Notes under the pieces: model-generated
Seen by the model: only the letters and a program-made list of their open reading frames with translations
What the model was told of the DNA's origin: nothing
Database searches by the model: none
Position numbers and translations under genes: made by a program
DNA from: Bacteroidales bacterium
GTDB taxonomy: Bacteria; Bacteroidota; Bacteroidia; Bacteroidales; VadinHA17
Reading direction: 5' to 3'
NCBI GenBank assembly: GCA_029210565.1
Contig: JARGFQ010000014.1
Span: forward strand, 1-64,000
DNA length: 64,000 bases
Shown: positions 24,806 through 33,988 of the stretch, piece after piece
Layout of the letters: each line of letters begins with the position of its first letter
Position numbering within the stretch: position 1 is the first letter of the stretch

Positions 24806-26650
24806 ATGGAAAAAAGACTAAAGGTCATTGAGAAAGATGATGTGGTGATAAGGTTTTCGGGCGATTCCGGAGACGGCATGCAGCTTACCGGCACCCTCTT
24901 TTCCACCACATCGGCGCTGTTCGGTAATGACATCTCCACATTCCCCGATTATCCTTCAGAGATACGTGCTCCGCAGGGAACCGTGGGAGGGGTCTCGGGC
25001 TTCCAGGTTCACATAGGGCATAAACAGGTAAACACTCCCGGCGACTACGCCGACGTGCTGGTGGCCATGAACCCGGCGGCAGTGCGTGCCAATGCCAGGT
25101 ACCTGGCAAAAGGCTCAACCATCATCTATGACTCTGACAGCTTCACCGAAAAGCAGATACTGCGTGCAGGATACAAATCGGATCCCTTTATTGAAGACAA
25201 GCTCGACGGCATGCACCTTATTGCTGCGCCCATAACCACACTGGTGAAGGAGGCCCTGAAGAATTCGGAGCTTGACCCCAAGTCGATACTGCGCACAAAG
25301 AATATGTTTGCCCTCGGTATGGTCTACTGGCTCTTTGACAGCAAGCTCAAATACACTGAAGATTTCATAGAGGATAAATTTGGCAAGAAGCCGCTCATGG
25401 CCGAGGCAAACAGCAAGGTGCTCCGTGCCGGATATTACTACGCCGAGACCATACAGGCCATCGCTCCATCATACAGTGTCAGCCCGGCGAACATAGAGAA
25501 AGGTATCTACCGGAATATAAACGGCAACCAGGCCACTGCCTGGGGCCTCCTCGCCGCCGCGGAGAAGGCAGGACTGAAGCTCTTCATCGGCTCTTATCCC
25601 ATCACCCCGGCGACAGGCATCCTCGAGGAGATGGCACTGCGCAAAGACCTGGGTGCCAAGAGCCTCCAGGCTGAAGATGAGATAGCCGGTATATGCAGCG
25701 CCATCGGTGCCAGCTTTGCCGGGAGCCTCGCCGTGACATCCACCTCCGGGCCGGGATTTGCACTCAAATCAGAAGCACTGAACCTGGCTGTCATGACTGA
25801 ACTGCCGCTGGTGGTGATAAACGTACAGAGGGGCGGACCCTCGACAGGCCTCCCCACCAAGACTGAACAGGCAGACCTGTGGCAGGCTCTTTACGGCCGC
25901 AACGGAGAGAGCCCCGTGGTGGTGATGGCAGCAGGAACACCCTCAGACTGCTTCTACTATGCCTTCAGGGCAGCCAAAATTGCCCTTGAATACATGACGC
26001 CGGTGGTGCTGCTGACAGACAGCTACCTGGCCAACGGAAGCGAACCGTGGAGGATACCCTCAATGAGCGATATGCCTTCCATCAAGGTGCCCTGGGCTGA
26101 GAAAACCGACATGGAGTATCTCCCGTACGACAGAGATCCCGTCAAACACTCCCGTAAATGGGCCGTACCCGGTATGGAAGGACTTGAACACCGCGTTGGC
26201 GGCCTGGAGAAAACCGTCAGGGGAAGCGTCTCATACACCCCGGAAAACCATGAGTACATGGTTAAGATAAGAGATGAGAAGGTGGAAGCGGTGGCTGCCG
26301 ATGTGCCTGACCTGAAGGTCATAGGCACCAAGACCGGCGACCTGCTGGTCATAGGATGGGGCAGCAGCCACGGCCACGTTGTAACTGCAGTTACCGAGCT
26401 GCAGGAGGAGGGTTATAATGTATCGGCAGTGAACTTTAACTACATCAGACCCCTGCCAAAAAATACCGCTCAGGTGTTCGATGGTTTTAAAAAGCTGGTG
26501 GTGTGTGAGCTGAACCTGGGGCAGTTTGCCAACTATCTGAGAATCAAACATCAGAAATACACCTATCATCAATATAACAAGGTGCAGGGTCTGCCTTTCA
26601 CGGCCAGGGAGATAAAAGATTACTGTATTAAAATGCTGGAGGAGAAATAA
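24806..26650 (+). CDS. korA: 2-oxoacid:ferredoxin oxidoreductase, fused gamma-alpha subunit
   Basis: 614 residues. An N-terminal gamma domain (about 10-195: VIRFSGDSGDGMQLTGTLFS ... GGVSGFQVHIG) is fused to the alpha/pyrimidine domain (about 215-450: YPITPATGILEEMA, EDEIAGICSAIGASFAG, TSTSGPGFALKSEAL, NVQRGGPSTGLPTKTEQADL) and a C-terminal transketolase-like domain. With KorB it oxidises 2-oxoglutarate (or another 2-oxoacid) to the CoA thioester with ferredoxin reduction. KorB follows after 1 nt. Substrate is inferred from the family architecture. Confidence 0.93.
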   Translation: MEKRLKVIEKDDVVIRFSGDSGDGMQLTGTLFSTTSALFGNDISTFPDYPSEIRAPQGTVGGVSGFQVHIGHKQVNTPGDYADVLVAMNPAAVRANARYLAKGSTIIYDSDSFTEKQILRAGYKSDPFIEDKLDGMHLIAAPITTLVKEALKNSELDPKSILRTKNMFALGMVYWLFDSKLKYTEDFIEDKFGKKPLMAEANSKVLRAGYYYAETIQAIAPSYSVSPANIEKGIYRNINGNQATAWGLLAAAEKAGLKLFIGSYPITPATGILEEMALRKDLGAKSLQAEDEIAGICSAIGASFAGSLAVTSTSGPGFALKSEALNLAVMTELPLVVINVQRGGPSTGLPTKTEQADLWQALYGRNGESPVVVMAAGTPSDCFYYAFRAAKIALEYMTPVVLLTDSYLANGSEPWRIPSMSDMPSIKVPWAEKTDMEYLPYDRDPVKHSRKWAVPGMEGLEHRVGGLEKTVRGSVSYTPENHEYMVKIRDEKVEAVAADVPDLKVIGTKTGDLLVIGWGSSHGHVVTAVTELQEEGYNVSAVNFNYIRPLPKNTAQVFDGFKKLVVCELNLGQFANYLRIKHQKYTYHQYNKVQGLPFTAREIKDYCIKMLEEK

Positions 26651-26651
26651 A

Positions 26652-27677
26652 ATGGCTGAAACAACAACACACGAGAACCACTACGTCGCCAAAGACTTTA
26701 AGAGTGACCAGGAGGTAAGATGGTGCCCCGGATGCGGTGATCACGGCATCCTCGCTTCACTGCAGAAAGCACTTGCCGAGCTTGATATCCCAAAGGAAAA
26801 ATATGTCTTCGTATCCGGCATAGGATGCTCTTCAAGGCTGCCCTATTACATGAACACATACGGCTTTCACGGAATACACGGGAGGGCAGCACCAATAGCC
26901 ACAGGCATCAAGATCGCCAATCCTGACCTGATGGTCTGGATGATGACCGGCGACGGTGATGCACTCGCCATTGGCGGTAATCATTTCATTCATGCCATCA
27001 GACGCAATATCGACATCAAGATTATACTGTTCAACAATGAGATCTACGGTCTCACCAAGGGACAGTATTCTCCCACGTCGAAAAAGGGACTGGTGACGAA
27101 GACCTCACCTTACGGAACCATAGAGGAGTCTTTCAAGATAGGTGAGCTGACAATCGGAGCCAGCGGACGCTTCTTCGCGCGCACGGTAGACTATAACCTG
27201 CAGCTTTCAAATGAAGTCTACAAACAGGCTGCGCTGTTCAACGGAACAGCCATGGTGGAGGTCATCCAGAACTGCGTCATCTTCAACGACGGAGCCCATG
27301 ACCTCATCACCAACAAGGAGACCAGGGATGACAACACGCTTGTACTGCGCCACGGTGAGCCGATGATCTTCGGCAAGAACCGCGACAAGGGTCTTATCCT
27401 TGAGAACCTGAAGCTGAAGGTGATAAAGTTCGGGGAGAACGGCTACACGGAGAAGGATGTGCTGGTGCATGACGCCCATGAGCCCAATCCCGGTATTCAC
27501 TACAGGCTGGCAGGGATGCATCTTCCGGATTACCCGGTATCACTCGGCGTCATCAGGTCGATCAAGGACCACACATATGATGAAGCCATGCGCGACCAGC
27601 ATGTGAAGGTCCAGGAAGCCTCGAAGATAAAATCTGTTGATGAGCTCCTGCGCAGCGGAGCTACCTGGAAGAAATAG
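26652..27677 (+). CDS. korB: 2-oxoacid:ferredoxin oxidoreductase beta subunit
   Basis: 341 residues. CPGCGDHGILASLQKAL near the start, GIGCSSRLPYYMNTYGFHGIHGRA, and the thiamine-diphosphate motif GDGDALAIGGNHFIHAIRRN ... NNEIYGLTKGQYSPTS are present. It is the TPP-binding subunit partnering KorA. It is separated by a hairpin (27685-27703) from the large PEP-binding-domain gene that follows. Confidence 0.95.
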   Translation: MAETTTHENHYVAKDFKSDQEVRWCPGCGDHGILASLQKALAELDIPKEKYVFVSGIGCSSRLPYYMNTYGFHGIHGRAAPIATGIKIANPDLMVWMMTGDGDALAIGGNHFIHAIRRNIDIKIILFNNEIYGLTKGQYSPTSKKGLVTKTSPYGTIEESFKIGELTIGASGRFFARTVDYNLQLSNEVYKQAALFNGTAMVEVIQNCVIFNDGAHDLITNKETRDDNTLVLRHGEPMIFGKNRDKGLILENLKLKVIKFGENGYTEKDVLVHDAHEPNPGIHYRLAGMHLPDYPVSLGVIRSIKDHTYDEAMRDQHVKVQEASKIKSVDELLRSGATWKK

Positions 27678-27684
27678 CAACCCT

Positions 27685-27703
27685 CCATCGCATAACGCGA
27701 TGG
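27685..27703 (+). terminator. Hairpin after korB
   Basis: CCATCGC and GCGATGG form a perfect 7-bp stem with a 5-nt loop 8 nt after the korB stop. The following tract (CATTTCTTC) is only moderately T-rich, so it may be a terminator or 3' stabiliser. Confidence 0.5.
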
Positions 27704-27725
27704 CGCATTTCTTCAGCTATTTTGC

Positions 27726-27733
27726 TAATTTTG
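27726..27733 (+). promoter_or_regulatory. -7 promoter box for the large PEP-binding-domain gene
   Basis: TAATTTTG, an exact TAnnTTTG, 25 nt before the ATG at 27759 and downstream of the hairpin after korB. Confidence 0.5.
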
Positions 27734-27758
27734 GCATCTGAAATCACTTGATGCTTCT

Positions 27759-30700
27759 ATGGATGAACAGCCCGGAAAAGGGTCCCGGAGAGACCGTGCC
27801 CTGCAACAGCAGGAAGAACGCCTGAAGGAACTGGCATGTATCAACCGGGTAACCCTGATGCTCAGAGAGGGGAAACCGGTTGAGGAGACCCTGCAGCAGC
27901 TGGTGCTGTTACTTCCCTCCGCCATGCAGTACCCTGACCACACCGCGGTCAGAATAATCTATGGTGGGAATAGCTTCGAGACACCAAAATTCTCACAGAC
28001 AGAATGGAAGATCATCCGTAACTTCCAGACAATAGATGCAGAAGGGACTATAGAGATATTCTATACTACGGAGTTCCCTGAAGAGGATGCAGGTCCCTTT
28101 CTGAAAGAGGAGAATGACCTGCTGAGAAACGTATCCGGACTGATTACCAGGTATATCAACAGCCTGAAAGCCAGGGAATTTGCATCCCAGGCAACGCCTG
28201 CGCCGGAAGAGAGCGAGAATATTGCGGATCAGTCAAGCCGCAAGCTCCTTCAGGAATTCCTTGACAGGTACAATGCTGAGAGGGATGTCTTTCATGACCT
28301 TATGCCATTTATGGTCAAGGAGATACTCCTGGTGGCCAGCCTTTATGACGCCTACTCGATAGAGGGCGAAGGACGCTTCTCAGACCATATACTGGGCGAA
28401 TACTACCAGATGAGCCTCACCACCCTTCCCCGCGTCACCGGCGTCTCGGGAGAGGATGAGGCCTTCCTGCGCCTGGAGGCAAGACACTATGATATGATCA
28501 TCATCATGGTGGGTGTCGACCGCGAGAGCCCCATGAGCCTCTGTACGAAGATCAAGGAGAGATACCCATATATTCCCACATACCTGCTGGTAAACAACCC
28601 CAGCGTCATTCCCTATGTCCAGAGCCAGAAAAAGCACGGCATACCGTTTGACAATTACTTTGTCTGGACAGGCGAGTCAAAGGTCTTCTTCGCAATGGTC
28701 AAGCTTCTCGAAGACAGGGTCAACGTCGAAAATGACACAAAGAAGGGACTCTCCGGCGTCATACTGATAATCGAGGATTTGGCTGATTACTATTCAACCT
28801 ATGTCCCCATGCTCTACACCCTGGTGCTGGAGCAGACACGTAACCTTATCGAGGAGGTGAGTGCCGACGAGTTGTATAAGGTTTTGAAGATCAGGGCCAG
28901 GCCAAAGATTTTGTTGGCAACCAATTATGAGGAGGCCATGCTGGTCTACAACAAATACAAGGATAGCCTCCTGGGGGTAATCTCTGACATGCGTTTTCCC
29001 GAGAAGGGAGAGTTCAACAAGAAGGCGGGGTATCACTTTATCAGCCACATCAGGCAGGAGATGCCCAACCTGCCCGCGGTGCTGCAGTCTTCCGATCCCG
29101 ATAATGCCAGGTTCGCCGGCGAGCTCAACGCCAGCTTCATCAACAAGAACTCCGAGACCCTGCTCCAGGATCTGAAGTCGTTCATCAACTATTACCTCGG
29201 GTTTGGCCATTTTGTCTACCGTGACACTAAAGGCAGACAGATAGCAGTGGCAAAATCAATGAAGGAGTTCCAGTCTTTTCTCAGGACTGTGCCGGAAGAT
29301 TCGCTTGAGTACCATGCCGTGAAGAACCACTTCTCTCTCTGGCTGATGGCCAGGGGAGAGGTGAAGATCGCAAAGATGATCAACCCGATCAAACTGACCG
29401 ACTTCAACAACGTCAGGGAACTGCGTGAGTTCCTCCTTAATATTGTGAAGCAGCGACGGCGCGAGATGAACAAGGGCAAGGTTGTCAATTTTGATGAGTC
29501 GCACGTCGGCGAGGAGACCAATATTGTCAGTTTTGCCGGAGGATCACTGGGAGGAAAGGGTCGTGGCCTGGCCTTTATCAACACCCTGATATACAGTTTT
29601 GAGGTAGGCAGGCTTACCCCTGGGATCAGGATCAAGACACCCCTCACTGCGATTATCGGAACTGATGAGTTTGACCTCTTCATGGAGAGTAACCATCTGT
29701 GGGATGAGGTTACCCGCGTGAAGGACTACGCTGCTCTCCAGAGACGCTTCGTGGCCGGCTCTCTCAGCACAGAGCTGAGAAACAAGCTGAGGATCTTCCT
29801 GCGGATAAACAACGGCCCCCTGGCAGTGAGGTCATCGAGCCTCTTCGAGGACTCACTGAGCCAGCCCTTTTCCGGCATCTTCGGAACATACCTGCTGCCA
29901 AACAACCACGCTGACGCCGAGGAGAGGCTTACACAGCTCTGCAGCGCGATTAAGCTTGTCTTTGCCTCAATATATTCGAATGACTCACGCACCTACTTCG
30001 AAGCCATTAATTACAAGGTGGAGCAGGAGAAGATGGCTATTGTCATTCAGACGGTGGTGGGCAGGAGGTACGGCGACATCTATTACCCGCATATAAGCGG
30101 TACGGCACAGTCGTACAACTTCTATCCCGTATCGCACATGACCCCCACCGACGGTTTTGCCGTGATGGCCGTGGGGCTGGGACAATACGTGCTTGACGGT
30201 GAGAGGGCTTTTCGCTTCTCTCCCTCGTTTCCTGATCTCGACATAGTGCCCATAATGGATATCTCCAGGTTCTCGCAGGTGGAGTTTTATGCCATCAACA
30301 TGGCAAACAGCGATGTCAACCTGCTCGAGGGGCAGCACGCAGGGATGGTCAAGCTCAACATCAGCAGGGCGGAGAGTGACGGCACAATAAAGCATTCAGC
30401 TTCTGTAATCAGTATTGATGACGATACCCTGGTACCCGGACTCTATGCCGCGGGACCGAGGGTGATCAATTTTGCCGATATCCTCAAATATGACTACATA
30501 CCGCTGGCCCCGACACTGAAAAAGGTGCTCGAGGTGTTCCGCGAGGCGTTTGGCGCCCCTGTGGAGATAGAGTTCGCCGTCGACCTGACGAAAGATGAGG
30601 ATGGCATGGCCACCTTCTACCTGCTGCAGGTCAAACCTCTTGTGGGTAGCGGCGCAGGGTACACCGTCGACCCCGATACCGTCTGTGATGAAAATACTGT

Positions 30701-31202
30701 GCTGGTATCGAAAAAGAGTATGGGCAACGGCCTTATCGCAGATATCACAGATGTGGTATACGTCGAACCCGGACACTTTAACAAGATGACAACGGTGGAG
30801 ATGGCTGAGGAGATAGATAGCATAAACAGGATCATGCTCGACGAAAACCGTCACTATGTGCTGATAGGTCCCGGCCGCTGGGGTTCGCGCGACAGGTTCC
30901 TGGGGATACCCGTAGCCTGGCCGCAGATATCCAATGCCAAGGTAATAGTGGAGGTGGGACTGCCAGGATACCACCTTGACGCCTCACTGGGGTCACACTT
31001 CTTCCACAACGTGACTTCAATGAACATAGGCTACTTATCCGTCAACCTTGACGAAGACGAAGATACCGTGGTTTGGGATAAGCTGAACGGTCAGACAGTC
31101 ATCCGCAGCGGAAAATATTTCCGCCACGTGAGGTTCCGGAAACCGCTGGTGATACGCATGGACGGGAGGAAGGGTATGGCCGTCATTTCCGTCAGGGAGT
31201 GA
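27759..31202 (+). CDS. Large PEP/pyruvate-binding (PPDK N-domain) protein with receiver-like domains
   Basis: 1147 residues. About 15-145: helical/GAF-like sensor region. About 185-320 and 345-480: two receiver-like (CheY-type) folds, the first with YDMIIIMVGVD, the second with KILLATNYEEA and VISDMRFP (candidate Asp at about 409). About 585-1000: the PEP-synthase/PPDK N-terminal ATP-grasp domain (FAGGSLGGKGRGLAF, then GPLAVRSSSLFEDS). The end has the GPGRWGSRDRFLGIPV motif. The phosphohistidine swivelling domain and PEP-binding barrel of true PEP synthase are absent, so it is not a complete enzyme. Next to korAB it may sense or regulate 2-oxoacid/PEP flux; that is inference. Its last 11 bp overlap convergent fabD. 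Confidence 0.8.
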   Translation: MDEQPGKGSRRDRALQQQEERLKELACINRVTLMLREGKPVEETLQQLVLLLPSAMQYPDHTAVRIIYGGNSFETPKFSQTEWKIIRNFQTIDAEGTIEIFYTTEFPEEDAGPFLKEENDLLRNVSGLITRYINSLKAREFASQATPAPEESENIADQSSRKLLQEFLDRYNAERDVFHDLMPFMVKEILLVASLYDAYSIEGEGRFSDHILGEYYQMSLTTLPRVTGVSGEDEAFLRLEARHYDMIIIMVGVDRESPMSLCTKIKERYPYIPTYLLVNNPSVIPYVQSQKKHGIPFDNYFVWTGESKVFFAMVKLLEDRVNVENDTKKGLSGVILIIEDLADYYSTYVPMLYTLVLEQTRNLIEEVSADELYKVLKIRARPKILLATNYEEAMLVYNKYKDSLLGVISDMRFPEKGEFNKKAGYHFISHIRQEMPNLPAVLQSSDPDNARFAGELNASFINKNSETLLQDLKSFINYYLGFGHFVYRDTKGRQIAVAKSMKEFQSFLRTVPEDSLEYHAVKNHFSLWLMARGEVKIAKMINPIKLTDFNNVRELREFLLNIVKQRRREMNKGKVVNFDESHVGEETNIVSFAGGSLGGKGRGLAFINTLIYSFEVGRLTPGIRIKTPLTAIIGTDEFDLFMESNHLWDEVTRVKDYAALQRRFVAGSLSTELRNKLRIFLRINNGPLAVRSSSLFEDSLSQPFSGIFGTYLLPNNHADAEERLTQLCSAIKLVFASIYSNDSRTYFEAINYKVEQEKMAIVIQTVVGRRYGDIYYPHISGTAQSYNFYPVSHMTPTDGFAVMAVGLGQYVLDGERAFRFSPSFPDLDIVPIMDISRFSQVEFYAINMANSDVNLLEGQHAGMVKLNISRAESDGTIKHSASVISIDDDTLVPGLYAAGPRVINFADILKYDYIPLAPTLKKVLEVFREAFGAPVEIEFAVDLTKDEDGMATFYLLQVKPLVGSGAGYTVDPDTVCDENTVLVSKKSMGNGLIADITDVVYVEPGHFNKMTTVEMAEEIDSINRIMLDENRHYVLIGPGRWGSRDRFLGIPVAWPQISNAKVIVEVGLPGYHLDASLGSHFFHNVTSMNIGYLSVNLDEDEDTVVWDKLNGQTVIRSGKYFRHVRFRKPLVIRMDGRKGMAVISVRE

Positions 31203-32079
31203 CGGAAGCTGCATAGGTTACAGCTGCGGAGTCTATCTTCCTTATCAACCCCTGCAATACAGCGCCGGGTCCTGCCTCGATGAACTCCGTAGCCCCGTCA
31301 GCAATCATTCTCTTAACCGTCTGGGTCCACCTGACGGGCGAGGTGAGCTGGGCAATAAGATTATTCATGATCTCCCCGGGATCTGTCGTTGGCATACCTG
31401 TAACATTTTGATATACAGGGCATGACGGAGAAGTGACATTTGCCCTCCTGATCGCCTCCTCAAGCTCCAGCCGTGCCGGCTCCATGCATGGCGAGTGAAA
31501 GCCGCCGCTGACGGCAAGTGGTATTATCCTCTTGCCCCCCCGCGCTTTCAGCTCTTCCGTGGCCCTGGCCACGCCCTCGACGGTGCCTGAGATCACTATC
31601 TGGCCGAGACTGTTGTAGTTTGCCGGCAGGACAATCTCCGTCAGCGAGGCGCACACTTCCTCCACAACGGCATCATCCATGCCGATCACGGCGGCCATGG
31701 TGGAGGGGGTGAGGCCGCAAGCCTTCTGCATGGCGTCAGCCCTGGCTGCCACAAGCATAAGCCCGGCATCAAAGGAGAGGGCACCGGCGGCTACCAGCGC
31801 CGAGAACTCACCGAGCGAGTGACCGGCGACCATCGCCGGCACAAAACAGGCTCCCATTGCGCGGGTGAGTATCACCGAGTGAAGGAAGATGGCCGGCTGT
31901 GTCACCCTGGTCTGCTTCAGCTCCTCGGTGGTGCCAGCGAACATGATGTCCGTGATGCGGAAGCCGAGTATATCGTTGGCCTTCTCAAACATTTCGCGGG
32001 CTCCGGGGATGGTATCGTATAACTCCCTGCCCATGCCGGGATACTGCGCTCCCTGCCCTGGGAATACATATGCTTTCAT
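31192..32079 (-). CDS. fabD: Malonyl-CoA:ACP transacylase
   Basis: 295 residues. FPGQGAQYPGMG at the start, the nucleophile Ser in GHSLGEFSAL (about residue 90), the GGFHSPCM motif with catalytic His, and the C-terminal FIEAGPGAVLQGL are intact. It loads malonate onto ACP for fatty-acid synthesis. It is third in the leftward run queD-folE-fabD (29-nt gap to folE), and its end overlaps the convergent neighbour by 11 bp. Confidence 0.96.
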   Translation of the reverse strand: MKAYVFPGQGAQYPGMGRELYDTIPGAREMFEKANDILGFRITDIMFAGTTEELKQTRVTQPAIFLHSVILTRAMGACFVPAMVAGHSLGEFSALVAAGALSFDAGLMLVAARADAMQKACGLTPSTMAAVIGMDDAVVEEVCASLTEIVLPANYNSLGQIVISGTVEGVARATEELKARGGKRIIPLAVSGGFHSPCMEPARLELEEAIRRANVTSPSCPVYQNVTGMPTTDPGEIMNNLIAQLTSPVRWTQTVKRMIADGATEFIEAGPGAVLQGLIRKIDSAAVTYAASVTP

Positions 32080-32108
32080 CTTTGGAAAAGTGGGTTAAAA
32101 TGTTAATC

Positions 32109-32744
32109 TCAATGTAGCCTGTTTGCTATCAAGTGCATGAACTCTTCACGGGTATTCAGGTTCGAGAGGAAACAGCCGGTAAAGGCAGAGGTGGTAGTGA
32201 CGGAGTTCTGCTTCTGCACTCCCCGTATCTGCATACACATATGTTGTGCCTCGATGACCACCGCCACACCCAGCGGCTTGAGGTTCTCCTGCAGACAGTT
32301 GCGGATCTGCGTTACCAGCCTCTCCTGCACCTGCAGCCTGGCCGCATAGGTCTCAACCACCCGTGCTATCTTGCTCAGCCCCGTGATGGTGCCGTCAGGA
32401 ATATAGGCCACATGCGCCTTCCCGATGAAGGGTAGCATGTGATGCTCGCACATAGAATATATGTCAATGTCCTTTACCAGTACCATGTGCCGGTAATCCT
32501 CGCGGAAAAGTGCACTGCGGAGAATCTCGTCAGGATCAGACTCGTAGCCCCTGGTGAGAAAGGCCAGAGCCTTGGCAACCCTCTCGGGGGTCTTTAACAG
32601 CCCCTCCCTGTCGGGGTCTTCACCCAGCAGCTTGAGAATCTTGCTGTAATAACCTGCTATCTCACTGATGATCTCCGGGTTCCATTGTTCAATCTTGTTG
32701 TAGTTGTCTGACAGTCTTCCGCTGCCGTCGTTTAGTTTTTCCAT
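32109..32744 (-). CDS. folE: GTP cyclohydrolase I
   Basis: 211 residues. The zinc ligands are in [18 protein letters not shown] (Cys, His) and the [13 protein letters not shown] segment (Cys). [11 protein letters not shown] near the start and [22 protein letters not shown] are typical. It converts GTP to 7,8-dihydroneopterin triphosphate for folate or, together with QueD, for queuosine. Its promoter region is the duplicated tail of queD. Confidence 0.97.
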   Translation of the reverse strand: MEKLNDGSGRLSDNYNKIEQWNPEIISEIAGYYSKILKLLGEDPDREGLLKTPERVAKALAFLTRGYESDPDEILRSALFREDYRHMVLVKDIDIYSMCEHHMLPFIGKAHVAYIPDGTITGLSKIARVVETYAARLQVQERLVTQIRNCLQENLKPLGVAVVIEAQHMCMQIRGVQKQNSVTTTSAFTGCFLSNLNTREEFMHLIANRLH

Positions 32745-32830
32745 GTTATCCGTAATATTCAGCGTTGTTTTTGTCTTTTGGCACCGTGTTGTCTGCCATT
32801 ATTGATTTTTTAATGGCTTTTGGCTCCACG
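32745..32830 (-). repeat. 82-bp duplication of the queD 3' end / folE start junction
   Basis: The sequence around the queD stop (encoding NNYVEYYG then stop and GGATAACGTGGA) recurs 82 bp further on as NNAEYYG-stop followed by GGATAACATGGA, where the ATG is the folE start. One copy of the junction was thus duplicated and the spacer between the genes is made of the extra copy. The copies differ by several bases. Confidence 0.65.
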
Positions 32831-33241
32831 TTATCCGTAATACTCAACATAATTGTTTTCCGTCTCCTCCACCCTGACACAGTGCAGTAGCGCCCCCTCT
32901 GCGGCCAGGGGGGCCTTGAGCTCATCCCAGATGGCCATGGCAAGACTCTCCGTGGTGGCTACCCTGCCTGCCATGAAGTCGGTCTCGAGATTCATGTTTT
33001 TATGGTCAAGCTTGACGATCACCTTCTCGTTGATGATCTCCTTCAGCCGCGTTGCATTCATGAAGTATCCGATGTCAGGATCCAACTCTCCCTTTACTGT
33101 CACCTTCAGAACATAGTTATGACCATGCCATAGAGGGTTCGAACACTTGCCGTAAATCTTATTGTTCTCCTCATCGCTGAGACCTGACCGGAACATCCGG
33201 TGGGCAGCACTGAACCTCTCTCGTCGTGTCAGGTAGATCAT
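32831..33241 (-). CDS. queD: 6-pyruvoyl-tetrahydropterin synthase / QueD family
   Basis: 136 residues. Zinc-binding histidines are in FSAAHRM (near residue 14) and WHGHNYVLKV; the catalytic Cys region is YGKCSNPLWHGHNY and a late Glu is in RVEETENNYVEYYG. It converts dihydroneopterin triphosphate to 6-carboxytetrahydropterin (queuosine route) or 6-pyruvoyl-tetrahydropterin. The adjacent folE supplies the substrate. It diverges from the mqnB gene. Confidence 0.93.
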   Translation of the reverse strand: MIYLTRRERFSAAHRMFRSGLSDEENNKIYGKCSNPLWHGHNYVLKVTVKGELDPDIGYFMNATRLKEIINEKVIVKLDHKNMNLETDFMAGRVATTESLAMAIWDELKAPLAAEGALLHCVRVEETENNYVEYYG

Positions 33242-33310
33242 AGCCTTTGAGTTAAATGGTTGCCTGGAATAGGAGTTATTATATCCAAATATAATATATT
33301 TATCCTTCCT

Positions 33311-33988
33311 ATGACGGCAAAGGAGATGAATGAAACCGTGTCAGATATTCTTATAGCGGTGGCGCACCCCTCCGAGGAGGAGGCTGTCCGTGAGGCTGTC
33401 ACCGGCCACTGCTGCGAGATACTTGTTACGGGTGTCGGCGGGGCAGCAATGTCATGGGCTCTGCAGAAAAGGTTTGCGGCAGGCCCTCTGCCCTCCCTGG
33501 TGATAGGGGCGGGCATAGCAGGAAGCTACTCGGCGGCGGTGGTACCGGGGGAGGTGGTGTTAGCACGCTCCGACTGCTTTGCGGATATGGGTGTCGATGA
33601 TAACGGGACCTTCCGCTCACTCTTCCGGGCAAACCTCGCTGATCCGGACAGCTATCCCTTCAGCGGGGGAAGGATATATTGCAGCGGCAGGCTGTTTGAC
33701 CTTGCTGCCCGGAAATACAAAACCGTGACCGCCGCCACGGTGAACATGTCGTCCGGCTCAGCCGCGGTGATAGAACGGATTCGCAAGGCCTGGGACCCGG
33801 AGATAGAGACGATGGAGGGGGCGTGGCTGGCATACACCTGTGCCATGGCTCATACCGAATGGCTCTCGGTGAGGGCCATATCCAACATGGTGGAGCCGCG
33901 CAACACCCTGAACTGGGATATACCCCTGGCATTGGGGAATCTTCAGGAGGCGATGAAGGAGATACTCAAAATCATGGCAGAAGGATGA
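33311..33988 (+). CDS. mqnB: Futalosine hydrolase
   Basis: 225 residues from ATG 33311 (a TTG at 33260 would extend it into A/T-rich promoter sequence; ATG 33326 is another option). PNP/UDP-phosphorylase nucleosidase fold: ILVTGVGGAAMSWAL, VIGAGIAGSY, PGEVVLARSDCFADMG, and the SNMVEPRNTLNWDI segment. The EMEGAA-type motif appears as IETMEGAWLAY. It releases the base of futalosine in the alternative menaquinone pathway. mqnD follows with an ATGA overlap. Confidence 0.9.
   Translation: MTAKEMNETVSDILIAVAHPSEEEAVREAVTGHCCEILVTGVGGAAMSWALQKRFAAGPLPSLVIGAGIAGSYSAAVVPGEVVLARSDCFADMGVDDNGTFRSLFRANLADPDSYPFSGGRIYCSGRLFDLAARKYKTVTAATVNMSSGSAAVIERIRKAWDPEIETMEGAWLAYTCAMAHTEWLSVRAISNMVEPRNTLNWDIPLALGNLQEAMKEILKIMAEG

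Noticed and set aside
33823..33984. Extension of mqnD
   Set aside because: It overlaps mqnB in another frame and has no family similarity; the ATGA-coupled start at 33985 fits.
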